DNA from: Clavaria fumosa
Taxonomy: Eukaryota > Basidiomycota > Agaricomycetes > Agaricales > Clavariaceae
NCBI GenBank assembly: GCA_951802425.1
Contig: OX637799.1
Span: 1,612,001 to 1,676,000, forward strand
DNA length: 64,000 nucleotides
Direction: 5' to 3'
Position 1 is the first letter of the stretch; each line of letters begins with the position of its first letter. Position numbers and translations under genes: made by a program. Below the pieces are notes generated by a model. That model made no database searches. It was given only the letters and a program-made list of their open reading frames with translations, and was not told the DNA's origin. Below are positions 9,729 through 32,639 of this stretch, in pieces.

Positions 9729-9884
9729 AATTACATGTGCGGAGTAACGTCCTGGATCCCTTACCATGCCAATTTACAGTAATGTGAATACTATGTATAC
9801 GTTTGGAATACCATAGACCGTGCCTTTGGGATATCTTCATAGATAGTCGTCAAGAGCCGCACTAAGGCACAGCTCTTACGTAAC

Positions 9885-11071
9885 ATGACATCACGTTATC
9901 TTTTTCCCACGCAAATTCACTCCGGCGCGTGTACAAAGGTCTTATTGGAGGTCGATGACAACGGCGACGATAGCGATAACTTGCACGACATCATGACCAT
10001 ACTGGATGGAACTGACCAGGAGCTCATGCGGCTCTTGAATCTCGTCGCGGAACTCTCGGAAGAGCTTACGCAGAACCGAACGCTAGCGGTGTCTTTATAC
10101 ACTCAAGCGACGAACGCTAGGGTATGAATGCGCCTCGTGGGCTTACAGGAAGCGGGTTTTCTGATGGCGTGATTTCCGCATGGTTTCATAATCCTGATCT
10201 AGACTCAGGCGATCCACTCTTCAACGGGCTTCGTGTTGCGGAGGTGTGATGCTCTGTTATCTTCTATGGACTAACGACATGTGGTGACCTACTTGTTCTA
10301 TAGATGTAATTTGGACAAGCCCCAAGGTGCGACTCTCTCTCTGCGCTTGGTGTCTTGAGAATGTTGTGATGAAGTTTAACTCACTTCTTTTCTTAAAAAG
10401 ATGTTTACGACAGCGAGCTCGAGCGGATGAATGCGACCATGATGGCTGAGAATCAGAGTCTTCTGCATGATAACAAGCAACTTGGGACTCTCATCAAAGA
10501 ATACGAGCAAACACTCGAAACTTTGATGAGCGCGTTCCGCACGAAGGCTGTCTGTGATGTAGTTTTTCCGACGAATTCTTAGCTTACTCCAAACTTTCCC
10601 CGACAGCGCGACGTGCAAGAGCATGAACTGTCACTGATACGCGACTACGAGCAGAGGCTGCTCGAGTTGGAAGAGGTAGCTGCCACACATGAGCTGGCAA
10701 CGAGCACTGCGCTCTCCCAGTCCTTCGCTCGGCTATCGAACGCGCTTCGACTATATTTACGCTGTCTGAGTGGCGAAGACCCGGAGCCCGCCGCCGCGGC
10801 AGAGGGAGAGGAGCAGGAAGGTTCACCAGCCGACTGGTCGATGAGCCGTGAGATCGAGCTGGCACGGTTGGGGAAGGAGAACGAGGTGTTGCGGCGGATG
10901 CTCGGGATACCAGTTACCCCGCAGACAGGGGAGGATGAACCTGTGGCGTTGCGGGTTGCAGATCCCCCGCCCCGTGGGATATTTGGTGGTGCTTTGGGGT
11001 ACCGCCGGATGTCAGGGGGTGGAACGGCGCCGACGGGCTTGTATGGGAAGAGATTGCGGCCACCGGTATGA
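9885..11071 (+). CDS. SIKE/FGFR1OP2-like coiled-coil protein (possible STRIPAK component)
   Basis: Exons 9885-10121, 10209-10243 (35 nt), 10304-10326 (23 nt), 10401-10549 and 10607-11071 join in phase to 302 residues. The core (ELERMNATMMAENQSLLHDN, then IKEYEQTLETLMSAFR, an RDYEQRLLELE segment and GKENEVLRRMLGI) is coiled coil. It resembles the SIKE/FGFR1OP2 family, whose animal and yeast members sit in the STRIPAK/Far phosphatase-kinase scaffold. The N-terminal part (LDGTDQELMRLLNLVAELSE) is helical. The last 60 residues are Gly/Pro-rich and disordered. The family assignment rests on remembered similarity; a generic coiled-coil protein is the alternative. Confidence 0.6.
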
Positions 11072-11762
11072 GCCCATTGAGCCCATTTAGAGCCATTTAG
11101 CCGAGGATTGTGGGGTCGATGGTTACACTTTTTTTTTTCTCTTTTTTTATTACCCCATTTCAATTCCGGATGATTTTGCTTTGGAGTAAAGGTGGAATCA
11201 ATACTGACACACCTAAGCTCGATTCGTATCAGTCGCCAACAAAAGATGGGCGATTATTCAAGTGTGTGTAAAGTGCATCAGTTTGATGGCCACACAGGCG
11301 TTTGAGGGAGAACCGCATGGATGATTTATGTCGCTGAAAGCTAAAAACGAACAAGTCCAATTTGGCAAATATCAGCGCATATACAACAACGGCTGAACAA
11401 GAATCCCTTTGGCCTTTTTGATTTCATCCCATCATCACCGTTTGCTCAACGATAGCGACGGCGACGGCGATACACGACGACGACAACGACGAAGACCATT
11501 ACCGCCCATGTCGTTGGCAACTGCACCACCCCATCCGCGGAGGAATTCAACCTGGACAGATGTTCGCGACCCGAAGGTGAGGCATGCTTTTCCCAGGCGT
11601 GACGCTGAGCCGTGGAATGCGTGCACACACACGCACACGGTTTTTTGGCTCTTTCGTTCCCTGTCGACGACGCTGAGCGCTAACTTGAGTGGCGGTACAT
11701 AGCTGTCCTCGCTCCTCTACCATCCAACCCCAGCAAAGCACACAGTAGCGGGGAGATTACCG
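11072..11762. other. Intergenic region
   Basis: About 690 nt between two plus-strand genes. It holds two poly-T runs near 11130-11150, consistent with the 3' flank of the upstream gene, and the presumed promoter/5' UTR of the PH-domain gene. No further gene was recognised; short frames here have no protein-like features. Confidence 0.5.
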
Positions 11763-14700
11763 ATGGCCGCGTCTCACCCTTCGAGGGCGGCGTCGCCCCC
11801 AATTAACCTCAGATCCTTCCGTTTCTCATCGTCAACTGCGACTGACCCAGTTCCAATCCGCGCACGGACACCTGAAGTCCAGTCGTCAATGCGCTTCGTA
11901 CAACAAAACAGCATCAGCGACGTCGAAACTAAAGACCTGCGACCACTGAGAGGCAAAACCTCCGGAGATAGCGCAGGGAGCAGCTCCGTCCTTCACGGTG
12001 CATTTTCACGCCGCGTTTCCACGTCATAGCAGAGCTGATCACACCCCGTCACAGACGACACGTTCACATCCAACTACACCACAACCAGCAGCTCATTCAC
12101 GTCTTACGAGCGCGTCTCGCCGCGCGACACAAGTCCTGTGCTCTCAAGCCCGGCCTCCCTGCACGAGCCGCCGGAGCGTAAGCGCAACCGCGGCAGCCTC
12201 CTCGTCGCCGCGAGCGACGCCATCAGCTTCTTCGGCGGGCGCAAGCGCAAGTCCATGCGCCAGCCCATCTTGCCCGCGGAATTTCCCGAGGTCATTGATA
12301 TCAGCGCCGCGCGTCGTGACGAGGAGCTTGAGGAGCGCGAGCGCCTCCGCGAGGCCGCCGCGCAGGCACTTGGCCTGACCCCCGTGTTGCTCCAGCCTCT
12401 GCGCCGCCTCGAGGACAGCCTGGAGGAGGTGGAGGAGGAATCAGCTGAGAACGACCCTCCGCTGTCGTCTCCCCGCGACTTCCGCCATGCCCGCGCGCCG
12501 GAGATGAACGTTGGCAGATCGCCCCAGCCTTCCTCCGGCCTCTCATTATCGTCACCGCTGCAGGTGCTCACGCGACACCGCCAGGATCTCCCGTCGCATT
12601 TCGCGCACCGCAGGAACAGTTCTGCGCAGTCTCTCTTTATACCACCGTTCCCTCTCCCGCTGTCTGCCTTAGGGCCTATCGTACAAGCTGCCTCTACCTT
12701 ACCCAAGTATCATCCGCCGACATCTCTGCGGATCTTCACTCTTGCCAAGCAATGGAAATCCAGACATATGGTGCTCTCTTCTCCTGCTCCCAGCCCCTCC
12801 AGGTTCACTTCACCGACGCCTTCCTACCTGCACTTGTTCAAGTCGGCCTCTACTGATGAGAAAGAGCTGGAGCGTCTAGAGATCAACGAGGAGAGCATCG
12901 TCTTCGTTGCCGAGGAAGAAGTTGGCGGACGCAAGAATGTAGTCAAAGTCGGTGGGCAGGACGTTGGCGCCCTGAAGAAAGAGCTTAATTCCGAGGAGGC
13001 TGGGCGCACCATGTGGCTACTGCAGATGAACGATCAAGTCGAGGCGCAGAAGTGGATAGCTGCGATCAAAAATGCTATCCTCAGCCAGAGGCATGTAGTT
13101 TCCCTTTTCTGCCCTGCGTGTGCCTCTGACGTCTCAGTTGTAATCCCCGCTTTAGAGCAATGCGTGCCGGCTTAGGATACCCTGCCCCGACCCTAAGCGG
13201 GGTGGAGCCCAGGGGGGATATGGACGTGATGCTCTCCATGCGTGCTCAGGGCATCATCTCGTCCCCCACCTCGCCCAAGTTCGCCCTCCCTGAGATTTCG
13301 ACGCCTACACAGGCGAGCGTCATTCCAGAACATATTTATGCGTCGTCTATATCCTCGCAGTCTGCGCGGTCCCAAGGGCAAGGTCTCTTGCACAAGTCAT
13401 CCTCTACCAGCGCGGTCTCCACACTCAAGTCCTTCTTCGGCAATGCCCGTCCCCGCTCGTCGTCACGCGCTGCCTCTCTTGAAAACGACCGGCCAGAGCG
13501 AGACATGCCTGACGACTCGCTAACACACACTCACAAGCCCACCAACTTGCGTAACGTCATGCGGCCCCCCACTGGTTCAGACGGGGGCGCGTCGATCATG
13601 TCGGGCCCGGCTCAGTACCGTGTCCCTGACCCTAGCTTCTATCAACCCTCAGCTATCAAGTCGCCTCTCGACCGCAAAATAGTGGAGGAACCTGAGGTCG
13701 CTTGGCAAGCGCCTGTTGTCGACGATGTGAAGGGACGCGTAGACCGCACGCTGTCCGCCGGGTCCCTCCAGCCCCCGCCACGGAAACGCCCATGGACCTT
13801 CACGCCAGGCGTTCCCGCACAGTCGGCCGAGAACACAGGGATGTATAACCACACGAACGGGAACGCAAGCATCGCGGGCAGCTTTGGCGCGTTTGCATGC
13901 CAGGATCCCGCGTGGCCTCCATCGCCCACGGCGCATTCGTTTGGCTCGCCTACGCGCGAGCGGCCCTCGTCGATCCGCTCTGTGTCCACGTTCGCCTCCG
14001 TCGATCCGCAGGACAGGTCCGTCCCTGTCTCGAGACGCAGGTCGAGGCAGGGAGGAGGGTTGCCCCGGCGGCTGACCCCTCCTAGCGGACCTCCGCCGTC
14101 CATTCCGGAGCCGCACAGTCCGCAAAGCCCATCGCTCCAAACAACTCCTCAAAGCCCCTCGACAACGAGAGGCGAAACCCGGAGCCGCACGTCCTCCACG
14201 CAATCTGCCATGAGCAAGATGCTCCTACCCGTCTCGGTAGCAGCGGCGCACTCAAAACGCACGTCTACGTCTTCGGCGGTGAGTGTCAGCACGATGTCCA
14301 GCAGCGCGTCTCCGCTGGACGCGTCCGCCACGGCGACGATGATGCTGCCCCAGCCACCGACAAATGCGTCGATGCCGCGGCAGAATGGGATGGGCGTGGG
14401 TGGTCTGGTGCGGATGATGCCTGCGAACTCGCATCGTGTGTCGGGCATCATCCCTCCGCCGCAGCGGCCAGCCCCGACGTTTGCACCGCCGCAGCCGCCG
14501 TCACCCGAGTCACCGACGATGCCCAAGCCGTCGCTCCGCGACGCGTTGACAAATCGCACGATGCGGCTGTCGTTGATATCTCCAAAGCCACCGCCTTCCA
14601 TGGGGCTGCCGCCTCGCCCGGACGAGCAGCAGCAGCAGCACGGGCCGCATTCATTTACGCCTGTGTCGCGCAGTGCGGACGCGACGCCCACGTCGTCAAC

Positions 14701-15457
14701 TCCGGGTTTCTTCACGATGCCTGGGTTCCATCGGCAGCTATCGTCGCCGTTTCCCCCGCCTGACGGTCCGCTGCCTCCGCCTCCGCTGTCACAGCCGTTG
14801 TCGGGCCCGCCGCTGGCCTCGCGACGTGCGTCGTTGAAGCAACGTCTGCGTATTCTCAGCACGCCTTCTCCCCTCGCTTCTGCTTCTGCTCCATCTCCTC
14901 CTGCTCCTCCCTCCGGCTCACGTGCCGGTCTAATGACGACGATGATGGACAGTCCCCTCACCAGCGGCAACAACCCCAACGACAACACGACCCACGTTTA
15001 TTCCCCGCCGATTATCGGCGCAAAGATCACGAACCTGCGCCATCTCACTGATAGTTTCTTCGCGATAATGTCTGATGATGACCACACGATGCCGATGCCT
15101 CCATCGTCCCTATCGCCGTCATCGCTGCTACCGCCACTAGAGGAACCGAGTAGCTGCTCCTCCCCGTCCCCCACCTCGCCCCTGTTCCCGATCCCAGGTC
15201 GGCGCAGCCCGGACATGAATGGGTTTTACCCCCCGCCGGCGGACTCCTTGTCGAGCTCGCCCGAGTTGACTTCACTGTCCCCGCCACCTCGACGCGGCTC
15301 GCGGCAGATCTTCATGGATGAGTTGATAGTATACGAGGCTGGCCACCCGCCGACGATGCCGCTGTCGTCGACATCCGAAGAGCAGCAGCAGCATGAGGCG
15401 CCAGTCTTTGGCCCGCAGAGCTCTGTGCACTCGCTCGGCACGTGGATTCTTGAATGA
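11763..15457 (+). CDS. PH-domain protein with long Ser/Pro-rich tail
   Basis: Exons 11763-11997, 12055-13090 and 13156-15457 join in phase to 1190 residues. A PH domain spans roughly residues 285-425: it opens near LRIFTLAKQWKSRHMVLSS and closes with the characteristic helix MWLLQMNDQVEAQKWIAAIK. PH domains bind phosphoinositides or proteins at membranes. The remaining ~760 residues are Ser/Pro/Thr-rich and disordered, with poly-Gln and poly-Pro patches. The second intron (13091-13155) has GC at its donor; no GT donor in the right phase was found. An AATAAA lies at 15462-15467, five nucleotides past the stop. Likely a signalling or polarity scaffold; function otherwise unknown. Confidence 0.8.
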
Positions 15458-15461
15458 GATT

Positions 15462-15467
15462 AATAAA
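15462..15467 (+). terminator. Polyadenylation signal AATAAA of the PH-domain gene
   Basis: An exact AATAAA immediately after the stop codon at 15457. The gene is convergent with PRP8, whose stop lies 200 nt further on at 15659. Confidence 0.45.
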
Positions 15468-15658
15468 CCGAATGCCGCTGTTTTTCGCAGAGTCATTACA
15501 ATCTTACGTCTAAAAGGCTCGCATGCCCCACCCGCCACCTTTTGTAATTTAGTTGGATCGCGTTGCTCTTCCTTTGAAAGTTTTTATAATGTGTAATCAA
15601 TGGAACCAACAATCGCAAATTATGATTCATACATATGAACATGCTATCAGACAAACAA

Positions 15659-24955
<9,297 letters not shown>

Positions 24956-25124
24956 GGCTCTTGACAGAACACTCTTTGGAATCTCTCATTGCGGAGTTTA
25001 TTCATGTTTGCGAAAATTTGAGTCACGTGGACACCACGCGTGCCTGGATTGCCTGGATATATATGGACTGCGTCGAAGCGTATTACACGTAGATCTAATT
25101 ACATAGTTTACAAGAAGGGCTGCC

Positions 25125-28100
25125 TCAGTTGTAGATAGGTAAGGGAAGAAGTCTGCGAGTCGGGTGAGTACGGTATTCAGACCGATAAGTTTGCACTCGC
25201 CTATCAGCATTGAATAGGAAATTATTGGCGGCATCCTCGCCCTCTAAAAATCTTGTCGGATAGACGACTGAAGCAGTGGTCAGCAAATTCCCTCAAAACA
25301 ACAAATGGAAACTCATACCAAGATGGCCTCGCAGTTCTCTAAGAAGTTCCTCCATTTGTTCTTTCTCTTCCTTTCCAAACGGCTCCATGCCGCTCATGGA
25401 AGGTTTCGGCCTCAAAATATCGGCACTGCTCCGGCTACGATGAGCAGAGCCATTGTCAGCTATGGATGACATTCAGTTCCGCCATCTGTGTGAACGAAGG
25501 AATAGTTACGATTGATGCTGATGTTTGATGCGTTGTTTGATGCGTTGTCTCTCATACTTCCCGCGAGTGACCTTGCACCTTGATCCCAGGTATCAACGGC
25601 CAAATGGGTAACGGAATTGATATTGGGAGACTCCTTGCACTTAGGGGGACATAGATTTACCATTCGGCCTTCTCAATCATGTCTTAAGGAACTCACTGGC
25701 TTGTTTAGTCTCTGATGGAAGAGAACGAAGTCTCTATAATGCTTCCATGTTGTGATGAGATCGTCAGGGATGGCCCGGAAGACTTTGCGATAGATCTCCG
25801 TCTGCATTGCATCGTTCTCGGTCAAAAAAAAGAAAGAAAGAAAAACTTAGAAAATAAGCAAAAAAAACTCACGTTATGCACAGCAGAAGCAACCCATACA
25901 TTATTCCAGAACTCATCGCTTATCGGGTCACTGAATCCTTGCGGGTCAACTTTGGGCGTCGGAGTTGGCAAAGTACCCTTGCTTCCTGTTCTGGTGTGCA
26001 GATGTTTTCGAAGCGTAGAGCGCGTCTTTGGTGCAGCTTGCTCCCGCTCTTTGGCGTCATTAACCCCAGATCCCGCTTGAGGGAGTTCGTCGCCCGTTTT
26101 CGGACTTCTTGAAGTGTTAGCAGGGGCACCGAAGAGCGCACCTTTCTCGACTGGGTCAACCTCAGGAACGGCTTCCGAGTCAACTGATCCATCCGGTAGC
26201 TGTTGGGCACCAAGCCGAGGAGTCTCTCCTGCTCCGTCTTCGCGACGGGACTCCTGGTCAGCCTTCCTAGACTCAGTATATGAAGGTAGTGGCCTCTTCT
26301 CCTGGAGAGCCGTTTCTTCCGACGTTGGTACTATAGAGCCGGCGAAGTCATGCGCCTTCTCGCCTTCGCGGGTGAAGGCCGTACGTTCCTCATCAAGCTG
26401 GTCCTTGTCAGGCGGGGCGTCGACCCTATCTTCCTCGGCGACCAATTGATGCAGCACTTTGGTAGGTAGTACTGCACTAGCATCGGTCATAACTACAGTC
26501 CATGAAATCACTGCATGCAATAAATCGAGAAGGGACTTCCCAAACCTTCTTTGCCTGCGTTCTTTGTGGCCTCGGCCATCTCCTCGATTGCCGCAATCCG
26601 TGATGACTTCCCTTTTTGAGTCACACCTTCTCCTTGACCCTGTGTCTGTTCGGAATCGGGATCCCAAGGCTGTTGCTGGCGCTCGGCAGCTGGGTGGTCC
26701 GTTGCCATCAGATCTTCCTCAAGCAAGTCATCGACATCGACTCCGAGGTGCTCGCGCATCAGTCGCACTCGAAGGGTGTGAGCGAAGCGTCCAACTTTGA
26801 AAGGTTTGCCTGCCATGGTGCTAAGCCAACTTTGAGCGAAAAGTGCAGCAAGCTGAGTGTAAATTGAATGACTAACGAGTCGATCATATCTGCGTCTCGG
26901 ATAACAGCTGCTAACTCAGAGTCACGATCACCGCGCTGTGAGCGTTCATTGATATTTGCACTTCCAATGATGGCAAGACGATCATCGACAATACATATTT
27001 TTGAATGAACGTAAATCTAGGCAACAGATGAATGGGTGGAAATGACAAAAAACGGAGACAGGACGCACCTGCTCCGTTGTGAGAACATCGCCAGGAAGTT
27101 TACTCCAGTTCCGCAAGGAAAAGAAGGCGATGTAGTCGTCAGGCTATTGGTACAGCGTCAGTGAATCATTCGCCTGCGAATCGAACGCCTACATCAATTC
27201 CTTCCTTTCGGAGTCGAGCAAATATCGAGTTTGGGCCCCTGGAGACGCAGCGATTTTGACACTCGAGTATCAGTCTTAGCTAAAATCAAGCATTAAGTAG
27301 GCGGATGCACCGAGGTCAAGTGTACCTACAGCACTAGCATCGCCGTGGTCGATTGGATAAGGAAAACCCGGTAGCAGAGGGAGTACGATGCAACATTTCC
27401 AAGGCGTCCCATCGCGATGTGCCTTAATGATTCGGTGCACAAGCGCGTCCCCAATATTATTTTCAATCTTCACTTCGCCTACCATGGTCCTGGATGGTGT
27501 ATTAGCATTGCAGCCAGGATTTCATATCACAGCCTTACGAAGTGATGAAAAATTGATTCTCAATGTAGACAAAGTGCTTCGAAAGCTGGATTGCTGGAGT
27601 CTCCTAGTCAATACGCAGAATCACTTACAGTCCTGGAAAACTCAACCTTTGAGATATGCATTCTGGATGGAATGCTCGATGCGAGTTTGCATGCCCAACG
27701 ACCAGGGTCCGGCTGATCGACATATTTGCATCTCACATCTGCCAGCCAATCCCATTTCAAATAATTCTTGTTCCCTGAAATCCGGTGGTGGCAGGAGGAA
27801 AGGCATCACTCGTGAGTGATTCTATGCACTCGACTCAGTAATGACTCAACAAGAGAACATTTATATTGACCTTGATGCGTAACAGATAATTCCATCTAAC
27901 ATAAGCCATATCAGTTGCTTTCAGTTGAATTGCACACGACACAAACCTTTCAACGAAGTGACGAGCCAAATCACGAGCAGGTTGCCCAACGACTTGCAAA
28001 CCAACGTCATGCCTGACGGAATATGTGAGGTGCTGCGGAAAACGACAAATAGTAAAGATACCAGGGCATTCTAGGCGTTTTTGAGCGGTCATACATGTCA

Positions 28101-31091
28101 TCCTCCGGTTTGTGCAAAGTGTGGAAGTCACAAACGCGAGGGTTGCTGTAGTCCTTACCTACCCATCCTAATTAGTCAATGGATGATTATGTAGACATGT
28201 AACCGAATAAGACCTGGCCAAATCGAAGCTTCGCAGTCATCATTTTCATCGTCTACGATGACATGTTGGGGTGTGTCCCATCTGCTATGATATGAGCTTC
28301 CGTCCCTCATATTAATATAATCAGTGCTTTACCTTCCAAAGCAAAGATCTAGCCCGCCCATGAACGCGATATCCTGGTCGATGACACAGAGTTTCTCGTG
28401 CTGTCGAGATTCACCGCTATGATTATACGAACATGCAACCGTCAAACAACGTACGTGCGCCCAGTAAAAAGTGCCCGTTTGTAAGTGTGAAGGAGAACGT
28501 TGAACCATGATGTTTGGGTGCAAGGAGAGTAGCCGTTGCTTTGCGTAACTGGAGAGAGACATCAGAGAACGGTAGTGAACCTGAAGGTCATCAAAGTTCA
28601 CTTGCTATCAGTCGGAGTGAACCGATTGGACACTTCTTGGCTGTAACACAGGTCAGCGGCTCTGACAACAACGGATAATGCCAACTCGGCGTACTAGAGA
28701 ATGACATAAATTTTGACCCCTTCCTTTGCCTTCCGTTGCAGAAGGTTATCCAGGCGATACTTGGGCTTATTCGGGCGCCGTAGTTGGAGCTCTGAAAGGT
28801 ACACTCTTTAATTAAACATTAGGACGCCTTAGAGCGGCGTGGCATACCTGGCGATAACCACCAATCGTGGATATAGATGGTTTCCTTGGCAAGCGAGATA
28901 GCTCGAGACAAATTCCAGAAATAATCGCGCTGTGAGCAACGAGTCAATCAGGTCGCTGGATTGGAGAATAGATTGCAACGAACACCATCAACTAGCCACT
29001 GCACTGCCACATTTAGACGAACCGGAGCAAAGCTGTCGAACCTATTGCTGCCGGTGAAAGGGGTGCCTGCAGCTGCTCGCTCCAGCGCCGTTATCCATTG
29101 AAGCATTTGGCGCTGCGAATTTTTTTTAGTGAAATGCCGAGGGCAACTCAATAATAATACCTCATTGCGTGCGGTTAGCTTCAAACGCGTCTGAGAGTTT
29201 TGGATGTAAAATGTGTGCTTGGAAACATCCATCATCCGCTTTTGGTTGCTCTGTTTAGCTCCAGTCGGAGTAGCTTTCTCACTCATTTCTCCACCATGTG
29301 AGAAGAAATTCGCATTCGTGGAGGGATCCAGTACATGAATAGCTAGCGCGTCGTCCGAAGAACTCGAACATATTGAGGCCGCTGTTTCTGGTTCCCGTGG
29401 CGGCTCGTCACCGTGGCCCTCGTTGGCATTCGGATCCTGTGGGAGGTGGAGATGAAGCGCGTTTGTTATCATTCTGCAAATTGTTCCTGTTCCACGGGGG
29501 ACACCTTTGCTGTCTCCACCGTGATGTCCAAGATGAAGGTGTTGCCTGTAATATCTCCGCGGTCGTTCAACCTTGAAGGATGAGTCGAGTAGAAATACAT
29601 CCCACACTATTGGCTATTTTAAATTTCAGACAGGCAAGAGAATTTAATTGAGAGAGCGACGAATCACCTCTCCACTTTCTTGCATGATGACGAGATAGCT
29701 GTCACGGACAGCACACCATCGCGACTCTTGGTTCTCCTTCCAAGAATTAGACTTCCTACCAAACAAATCCTTGTTCCGAGGCGCCTTTATTCTCATGAAT
29801 CCTGCTTTATACTGACATCCTCCCGAGTGAGCAAGTGAAATGAAAAGAGCGCTGATTTCAAGAAAGCCCGCCAGGCGATTTGCAGATGGGTGGAACATCT
29901 GCGGTAAAATTCCAGTGACTGGCTAAGCAATTGAAATAATGCAATTTGACTCACAACAGCCTTTGTGAGATTGATCAAGTAATCCTCAAGAGCCGCTCGC
30001 TGCGTCTTGGCAAATTTAGCTTTGGCTTCCTGCCTGCCCTTCTCGCGACTAAGAAATTTGAGATGAGGAATACCTAGGCCAACGTCTAAGCCCGCACTGG
30101 TGTGCAGTGGAACGAGACATCTCACTGGTGCGTGGAAACTCGGGCAGAGCATCTGCGTTGCGATTGTAGGCATTTGAGAGTTTGTAATGAGCGTGCAGTG
30201 ATATAAAATCACGCAGCTGTCGATATATCACCCAACGGAGTGCTAAGATACATCAAACCGTGTGTAGAAAAAGAAATGTACAACCATACCTCCATTGAAG
30301 TAGTCGCATTCCACGCGGAACACCGTTTTCCTTCTGTCTAACGGATAGATACTGTCGCTGATACGAATACGCAGGCGGTGGAAGAGAATGGGAACTCGTC
30401 TGTGACCTTTCTCGTCGCGTTCGAACCACAACCGCAAGAGGAGCATAGCCAATCCTCCGGACATCAGCTCGTCTGTCATATTGACAGTGTGGGGGACGGC
30501 GACTGAAGGACCCGCAGAGTCAACGCGATGGGAAGCCAAGGCCGGCATCAGTGCGCGGATTTTTCCCCACTTCGAGGGCGACGTGGGTTTGGGCGCATCC
30601 TGGTTGTCCTCAACATAAGGGGTCGTCTGAGCACGCTGAGGTTCAATACGGTCAGGAGGGCGCATGCTGGCATCGAAAGACACGACCGCTGGTAAAGAAG
30701 GGCTACGAGCACTGCTAGATCGCTGAGAACCACGACGCGACCCCTTCCACGCGTCAGCGGTCGGGCGGGTCTCATGAACAGTTTCAAGGGCTGTCCGGAA
30801 GTCAGATCCGCTCGAAGTAACTATCCAATTTAACGGCAATTTTTCTGGTTGCATGAGATCTGGACTTGTAAGGCTAGGCGCAGAATCTCGTGATATGCTC
30901 TTTTTTGAGATCGAGGGAGACCGGAGTGGATGAGGTGGACCGGTCTTGTATAACGAGGTCTCCGTCCGTGGGGTGAGAGGCACCTCCAGGATGAGTGAAG
31001 GCCTTCCATGGGCAGAATGTGTGGCAGAGAATTGGGGGCATGCCGCCACGTCGATAGACTGGTCTGTGCGTTGTATATCAGAAGAAGCCAT
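25125..31091 (-). CDS. SPO14: Phospholipase D with PX and PH domains
   Basis: PLD hydrolyses phosphatidylcholine to phosphatidic acid. Order on the minus strand: a disordered Ser/Pro-rich N-terminus from the ATG at 31091; a PX domain ([20 protein letters not shown], about 30230-29880); a PH domain (near [16 protein letters not shown] to [12 protein letters not shown], about 29790-29060); the first HKD motif [17 protein letters not shown] (near 28400); and the second HKD motif [20 protein letters not shown] (near 26980). A ~250-residue acidic/Pro-rich segment and a C-terminal piece ending [10 protein letters not shown] at 25125 follow. This is the layout of fungal Spo14/PLD1. Many introns; exact exon edges were not all worked out. 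The end is 170 nt from the PRP8 ATG. I read only about 340 nt upstream before the neighbouring gene. Confidence 0.92.
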
Positions 31092-31430
31092 GGGCGCTCG
31101 GTTGGCTGACTGCGACCGCGACACATTCCAACTTTGCAGTGATGTCAGTCACCATGTCTGATCTGTCGGAGCCCTAATCTGACTACTAAAAACGGCTAAA
31201 CCTTGGAACCCCGATTGGCCAACTTGGGGAGTGAGCGCTAGTGAGCACTGCCGCAGTGACAGCGACAGTGTCGCAGGGGACGGATGAAAATGAACAGACA
31301 GTTTGAAACGAGCGCGCATGAAAGGATGAGACAAGAGAGATACTGGTAGCGACCGACCAGCGACGACGAAGACTATTCATTATAAAACGAAGAAAGCAGG
31401 TATGACATGTTCTGGTAAAGGATATTTCAT

Positions 31431-32560
31431 TCACATAGACGGATTGACCGCTAGGAATCCGCCATCTACTGCAATCTCCTGACCCAAGATATAGCACCCA
31501 GCTCGAGACGCTAAGAACAAGGCTGTCCCCGCCATTTCCTCATCCCTGTGCAATAGGTCAAGAATTCCCAAATATGCACAAAAGTTCTGCGACTTACGTT
31601 CCAGATCTGTGCACCGGGAGAGGCACTAGACCACAAGTAAACTTGTCAATGTCTTTGGGATCAATTCCACCTCCTGCACACAGATTTTAAGATCTCGTCC
31701 AAGCATTAGTCACAATACGCACCTGTCATCTCGGATGGAAAGGGACCAGGCGCAATGGCATTGACCCGGACGGGGATTGTCCTCAGGGCGAGCTCGGCGG
31801 CAAAAACCTTAGTCAAATGAGACGCGGCCGCTTTTGAACTGCCATATGCATACTTGAAAGGCCATAAGTTTTCGAGATGGGACAGGGTGGAAGAACTACG
31901 AACGTGCTCTTGGGCAAGCTTTGTGAGCCCGCAGACACTAGTTATATTAATGACGCAAGAGGTATAACCTTCCGTGTCTCTAGAGCCTTTGTCGAGAAGT
32001 CCAAGGAAGGCAGCGGTTACAAAATAGATCGAGAAGGTGTTCGCTTGATGAACCTTCGTCCAACCTTCTGGGTCTTGGGAGAAGAGCAATTTACCCAGAT
32101 TCTCGGCGTTTTGATACTCCGGCGCTTTCGAATCACATGAAGGGCCAACTTGCCCTGCACTGTCAATATAATGTCGACAATGATCTCAAGCAATGATCCA
32201 ATGAAAGCCACATACTTGTTCACTAGGATATGCAACCTCCCCTCTTTTTGTTCGAGCACCTTTTGAGTCTCTGCAATGCTGGCGCGATCAGTGACGTCCA
32301 TCGGCAGACTATGGATGGCAATCATGAGGATCCAATACCAGAGCATCTAATTAAATTTCTTACGAGAGGATAGAGCCTTTATGGTGATTCCAAGAGTCGA
32401 CAACCTTCTGGAGAACGTCTGTGCGACGTCCGGTGATGTAGACCTTCGCGCCGTTCGAGGCGAGCGCATGGGTAATCATCAGCCCGACGCCTGTCCCTCC
32501 ACCAGTGACAAGCGCAATCCTCCCAGAAAGGTCGTAAAGTTTTTCAGCGGGGTAAATCAT
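31431..32560 (-). CDS. Short-chain dehydrogenase/reductase, copy 1
   Basis: An NAD(P)-dependent oxidoreductase of the classical SDR fold. The first exon carries LSGRIALVTGGGTGVGL, the TGxxxGxG cofactor loop. Later exons carry the catalytic Ser in INITSV and the YxxxK pair in YGSSKAAASHLTK, with the tail IAPGPFPSEMT and GQEIAVDGGFLAVNPSM ending at 31431. The frame runs through four or more introns and looks intact, about 300 residues. Substrate cannot be read from sequence; such proteins are often labelled 3-oxoacyl-reductase/RhlG-like. It is one of a tandem pair with the gene at 34079-35208. Confidence 0.9.
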
Positions 32561-32601
32561 TGCAAGATGGAGATAATGAAGGACTGGGTGAAACCGCTCG
32601 T

Positions 32602-32609
32602 ATTTATAC
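32602..32609 (-). promoter_or_regulatory. TATA box of SDR copy 1
   Basis: On the minus strand TATAAATA lies about 42 nt upstream of the ATG at 32560, in the context CAAGTATAAATACGAGCGG. The corresponding site in copy 2 (35262-35270) reads TACAAATAC, a weakened version. Confidence 0.5.
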
Positions 32610-32639
32610 TTGAGTCATTGCAGGTCATGCGCTTTAACG

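Noticed and set aside
3246..10999. 16-nt match TGGTGGTGCTTTGGGG at ~3246 and ~10984
   Set aside because: It does not extend beyond the word and lies in unrelated contexts (repeat flank and coding exon); one such match is expected by chance at this scale.
11409..11702. 97-residue open frame before the PH gene
   Set aside because: His/Arg-rich low-complexity translation with no link in phase to the PH gene; likely 5' leader sequence.
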